A stretch of 64,000 bases of DNA from CAYPHA01 sp964410215 (lineage in GTDB: Bacteria > Calditrichota > Calditrichia > Calditrichales > CAYPHA01), in NCBI GenBank assembly GCA_964410215.1, contig CAYPHA010000012.1:1-64000 (forward strand), in the 5' to 3' direction. Positions within the stretch are counted from its first letter, which is position 1, and every line of letters starts with the position of its first letter. This document shows, piece after piece, positions 62,428-64,000 of the stretch. The position numbers and the translations under genes were made by a program. A model generated the notes under the pieces. It ran no database searches and was not told the DNA's origin. It was given only the letters and a program-made list of their open reading frames with translations.

Positions 62428-64000
62428 ATGATGGAAATAGTCGTACCTGTGATCGTCTTTTTACTTGGGCTCGGCTTCGGAATAACAGGTTATTACCTTG
62501 TTCTGCGAAATTCTAAAAAGACGGCTAAAATAATCCGGGAAAATGCACAACGCGAAGTCGAAAAGATTAATAAAGATCGGCTTTACAAATTCAAGCTTGA
62601 ATTGCAAAACCGCCGCAATCAGTTTCAAAATGAATTACGGCAAAAAGAAGAGAAGGTGACGCGCATTGAATCGCAGTTGCTTTCCAAAGAAAAAGACCTG
62701 CGTAAAGGCGAAAACAACATACGGATCCTCGAGAATCGCATTAAAAACAAGGAAAAGAAGATAAACGAACTTGAGGAGGTTTTGTATGAAAAACACAGGA
62801 AATTGGATCAACTTATCGATCAGCAGAATCAGAAACTGGAAAAAGTTGCCAATTTTTCGATAGAAGATGCGAAGCAACAATTGTTCAAGAATCTGGAAAG
62901 CAAGGTCAAGCTCGAGGCTGTGCAGATGGCAAATGATATAAAGTCTGAAGCAAAAGAGCGGGCGCAGCGGGAAGCTAAGGAAATTATTGCCGGTGCCATT
63001 GAAAATCTGGCCTACGAGTTTACGATGGAATCCACTCTGGCCACGGTCGAACTGCCGAATGAACGCTTCAAAGGGATGATTATCGGCAGGGAAGGACGAA
63101 ATATTAAAGCTTTCGAGGAAGCGACCGGTGTTAAAGTAATTGTAGATGACACGCCCGAACTCGTCGTTCTTTCCGGCTTCGATCCCGTCGCCAGGGAAAT
63201 TGCTAGAAACGCGATGCAGAGCATGATCAAAAATAAAACCATAAACGTTAATGCCATTCAGCAAGCTGTGCAAAAGGCGACAAGCGAAGTCAAGCGGTCC
63301 ATCCAGAAAGCGGCCGATGAAACACTGAGGGAACTGAAATTAAATGATATCCATCCTGTTATGAAAGAGAACCTGGGGCGGCTTAAATACCGTTACAGCT
63401 ATGGCCAGAATATGCTGCAGCACTCGAAGGAAGTCGCTTACCTGTCAGGGGCTATGGCCGCGGATCTGGGCTTTAATGTGAAACTGGCCCGTCGTGCCGG
63501 TCTCTTTCACGATATCGGTAAAGCGGTCAGTAATAATTCAGAAGGCAGCCATGTGACACTCGGCGTTGAACTCGCTGAAAAATGCAAGGAACACGAAGTC
63601 GTCATTAACGCGATCCTGGCGCATCATGAGGAAGCGGAACCAATTTCTCCAATCTCGGTACTTGTTACCGCAGCCGACCGTATCAGCGGAAGCCGTCCCG
63701 GTGCCCGTCGTGATACGCTGGAAGCCTATACAAAACGGATTTCGCAGCTTGAAGATATTGCCAATTCATTTGAAGGTGTGTCAAAAACATACGCTATCTC
63801 AGCCGGCCGGGAAATACGCGTGATCGTCGAACCCGATAAAATCGATGATGCACAGGCCCAGTTACTGTCCTCGGAAATTGCTTCAAAAATCCGGGAATCC
63901 ATGGAGTTTCCCGGGCAGATCAAAGTTTGCGTCGTCCGGCAGACCGTTTCGTCGAAATATACGGATGACTACGAAGAGACAATGAATCTCGATGACCGAT
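62428..64000 (+). CDS. rny: ribonuclease Y (3' end outside window)
   Basis: The frame is open from ATG 62428 to the end of the window (524 full codons). Order: N-terminal membrane helix (VVPVIVFLLGLGFGITGYYLV), long coiled coil, KH domain with FKGMIIGREGRNIKAFEEATGV, IVDDTPELVVLSGFD, and an HD domain with HSKEVAYLSGAMAADLG and FHDIGKAV; the C-terminal end is missing. RNase Y is the membrane-bound endonuclease that starts mRNA decay in many bacteria. A second ATG follows the first directly. Ribosome site is weak. Typical length is about 510-520 residues, so only the last few residues should be lost. Confidence 0.95.
   Translation, partial: MMEIVVPVIVFLLGLGFGITGYYLVLRNSKKTAKIIRENAQREVEKINKDRLYKFKLELQNRRNQFQNELRQKEEKVTRIESQLLSKEKDLRKGENNIRILENRIKNKEKKINELEEVLYEKHRKLDQLIDQQNQKLEKVANFSIEDAKQQLFKNLESKVKLEAVQMANDIKSEAKERAQREAKEIIAGAIENLAYEFTMESTLATVELPNERFKGMIIGREGRNIKAFEEATGVKVIVDDTPELVVLSGFDPVAREIARNAMQSMIKNKTINVNAIQQAVQKATSEVKRSIQKAADETLRELKLNDIHPVMKENLGRLKYRYSYGQNMLQHSKEVAYLSGAMAADLGFNVKLARRAGLFHDIGKAVSNNSEGSHVTLGVELAEKCKEHEVVINAILAHHEEAEPISPISVLVTAADRISGSRPGARRDTLEAYTKRISQLEDIANSFEGVSKTYAISAGREIRVIVEPDKIDDAQAQLLSSEIASKIRESMEFPGQIKVCVVRQTVSSKYTDDYEETMNLDDR

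Noticed and set aside
1..64000. CRISPR arrays, rRNA, tRNA, insertion sequences, prophage genes
   Set aside because: No evenly spaced repeats, transposase motifs, terminal inverted repeats or RNA gene cores were recognised.

Overview
The window reads as a draft or metagenome-assembled chromosome segment (a 10-base N gap interrupts one gene) of an anaerobic, Gram-negative bacterium. Evidence for Gram-negative: outer-membrane beta-barrels, a lipoprotein and SPOR, LapA and FecR proteins. Evidence for anaerobiosis: two sets of 2-oxoacid:ferredoxin oxidoreductase genes and a large heterodisulfide-reductase (Hdr) cluster. AGGAGG-type ribosome sites are used throughout. The mix of DUF6132, DUF1858, DUF4954, DUF4097, CNBD-DUF4388 and CHASE2 proteins suggests a lineage in or near the FCB group (for example Calditrichota, Marinimicrobia or KSB1-like), but this placement is only an inference. 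No rRNA, tRNA, CRISPR array, insertion sequence or prophage was recognised.

Layout. 1-6.4 kb: 3'-most part of clpB, two small redox/membrane proteins, a histidine kinase plus RsbW-like kinase pair, an acyl-CoA dehydrogenase and an unknown protein. 6.5-11.5 kb: a tightly coupled run of mtaB, miaB, a metallo-beta-lactamase-fold nuclease and a YfcC-type carrier. 11.6-19.6 kb: a CHASE2-sensor sigma-54 activator, then a terminator/palindrome, a sigma-54-like promoter and an envelope gene set (two paralogous beta-barrels, one fused to a transglutaminase-like domain, a FecR-TPR protein, a DUF4097 lipoprotein, a probably frameshifted carboxypeptidase-regulatory-like protein and a coiled-coil protein). 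19.6-24.5 kb: YihY, creatininase-family, aromatic amino acid decarboxylase and HDOD genes. 24.5-36.3 kb: the kor-hdr operon on the minus strand. 36.3-37.1 kb: a regulatory intergenic region. 37-44.4 kb: GNAT, an unknown protein, a second korDABC set and a 990-residue GlnE/GlnD-like protein. 44.5-55 kb: signalling and transport. 55-64 kb: LOG, DUF4954, ROK, tgt-yajC-fmt, dodecin and the start of rny.

The central discovery is the minus-strand operon from about 36.3 to 24.5 kb. It runs korD-korA-korB-korC, then hdrA (double module), mvhD, a fused hdrC-hdrB, a second hdrA fused to mvhD, a small zinc ribbon, hdrC and hdrB, with several start/stop overlaps. Both hdrA genes are interrupted by one in-frame TGA at the place where the family has a conserved Cys (after DCSI or DCAI, before ILGPKM). 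Each TGA is followed 27 nt downstream by an identical hairpin GATGTC-GGTC-GACATC, a textbook bacterial SECIS shape. The 46 bases from the TGA through the hairpin differ at one position only, while flanking sequence diverges. I therefore annotate two selenocysteine-containing HdrA proteins of 824 and 1033 residues rather than four separate ORFs. The operon appears to encode two Hdr/MvhD electron-transfer modules together with a 2-oxoacid:ferredoxin oxidoreductase, suggesting a flavin-based bifurcating or confurcating machine that links 2-oxoacid oxidation or synthesis to a disulfide or another acceptor. No hydrogenase or NADH-binding subunit is present in the window, so the partner is unknown.
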